Assembly: GCF_001571325.1 (NCBI RefSeq)
Contig: NZ_BCTO01000052.1
Span: 1 to 64,000, forward strand
Origin: Delftia tsuruhatensis NBRC 16741
GTDB taxonomy: Bacteria > Pseudomonadota > Gammaproteobacteria > Burkholderiales > Burkholderiaceae_C
DNA: 64,000 nt
Reading direction: 5' to 3'
Shown here: positions 63,463 to 64,000 of the stretch, piece by piece
How positions within the stretch are numbered: position 1 is the first letter of the stretch
How the letters are laid out: the number at the start of each line of letters is the position of its first letter
The notes under the pieces: model-generated
Database searches by the model: none
What the model was told of the DNA's origin: nothing
Seen by the model: only the letters and a program-made list of their open reading frames with translations
Made by a program: the position numbers and the translations under genes

Positions 63463-64000
63463 CGACGAATCCGCTCCAATCCCTGCAATCGATGTGGTCG
63501 GGCGAGAACACCAGGTTCGCCCAGGGCCTGATGGCGCCGCTGCTGGTGGTGGCCATCCTGGCGCTGATGGTGCTGCCGATTCCGCCGTGGCTGCTGGACA
63601 CGTTCTTCACGCTGAACATTGCCGTGGCGCTGATGGTGATGATGGTGGCGGCCTACATGATCCGGCCGCTGGACTTTGCGGCCTTCCCCTCGGTGCTGCT
63701 GCTGACCACGCTGATGCGCCTGTCGCTGAACGTGGCCTCCACCCGCGTGGTGCTGCTGGAAGGCCACACCGGCCCCGGAGCGGCCGGTGCGGTGATCGAG
63801 GCCTTCGGCCACTTCCTGATCGGCGGCAACTTCGCGGTCGGCCTGATCGTGTTCGCCATCCTGGTGGTGATCAACTTCGTGGTGATCACCAAGGGTGCCG
63901 AGCGTATCGCCGAAGTCTCGGCCCGCTTCACCCTGGACGCCATGCCCGGCAAGCAGATGGCCGTGGATGCCGACCTGAACGCCGGCCTGATCGACGAAAA
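63459..64000 (+). CDS. flhA: Flagellar export gate protein FlhA, N-terminal part (cut by window end)
   Basis: Only the first 180 or so residues are in the window. They include the opening membrane helices ([39 protein letters not shown]) and the FHIPEP-family blocks [15 protein letters not shown] and [20 protein letters not shown]. The ATG at 63459 overlaps the flhB stop. No defect is seen in the visible part. Confidence 0.95.
   Translation, partial: MTTNPLQSLQSMWSGENTRFAQGLMAPLLVVAILALMVLPIPPWLLDTFFTLNIAVALMVMMVAAYMIRPLDFAAFPSVLLLTTLMRLSLNVASTRVVLLEGHTGPGAAGAVIEAFGHFLIGGNFAVGLIVFAILVVINFVVITKGAERIAEVSARFTLDAMPGKQMAVDADLNAGLIDE

Overview
The window is a nearly complete flagellar and chemotaxis locus from a high-G+C betaproteobacterium. 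Gene content, gene order, flagellin sequence and a characteristic G+C-rich intergenic repeat suggest the family Comamonadaceae (Delftia, Acidovorax or Comamonas type). That is an inference from gene style, because no rRNA is visible. An accessory sugar-biosynthesis island sits between the flagellin genes and the motor genes.

Layout. 1-401: three tandem minus-strand promoters like those of an rRNA or tRNA operon lying beyond the left edge, then a long hairpin and an ABC-F ATPase gene (uup, +). 2354-8896 (-): a chemotaxis operon read as cheZ-like, cheY, cheA, cheW, cheR, cheD, cheB, with no receptor gene. 9016-10833 (+): a NarX/NarL-like kinase and regulator pair whose kinase begins with a receiver domain. 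10882-22387 (-): fliF-G-H-I-J-K and fliL-M-N-O-P-Q-R (basal body, C-ring, export gate). 22565 (+): fliE. 23285-24896 (-): flgA-flgM-flgN. 25131-35987 (+): flgB to flgL (rod, hook, rings, hook-filament junction). 36009 (+): an HDOD-type signalling protein. 37458-41893 (-): fliT, fliS, fliD and two flagellin genes. 42142-58660: the accessory island. 59025-64000 (+): motA, motB, cheY, cheZ, flhB and the start of flhA.

The island has two SPINDLY/O-GlcNAc-transferase-type glycosyltransferases at its outer edges (42142-44946 and 56999-58660). Its plus-strand operon encodes an acyl carrier protein, a FabH-like ketosynthase, a FabG-like reductase, an FkbM methyltransferase with an extra N-terminal domain, a Rieske oxygenase, and a CDP-3,6-dideoxyhexose pathway (RfbF, RfbG, RfbH and a reductase/epimerase). 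Its minus-strand operon encodes an aminotransferase, a NeuD/PglD-like acyltransferase and a family 2 glycosyltransferase. Together these suggest that flagellin Ser/Thr residues carry an unusual glycan with a 3,6-dideoxyhexose and probably an N-acylated amino sugar, further methylated and oxidised. The reductase partners expected for RfbH and for the Rieske enzyme are absent.

Regulation visible in the sequence: candidate sigma-28 (FliA) promoters of one pattern (T[A/C]A[A/G]-N15-near GCCGATAA) precede a flagellin gene, flgM, motA, fliD and cheA. The main unusual observations are the sugar island, a short second CheZ-like protein that keeps the CheZ catalytic Asp/Gln pair and CheY-binding tail, a possible antisense sigma-28 promoter between the flagellin genes, and a roughly 100-bp repeat on both sides of flgG.
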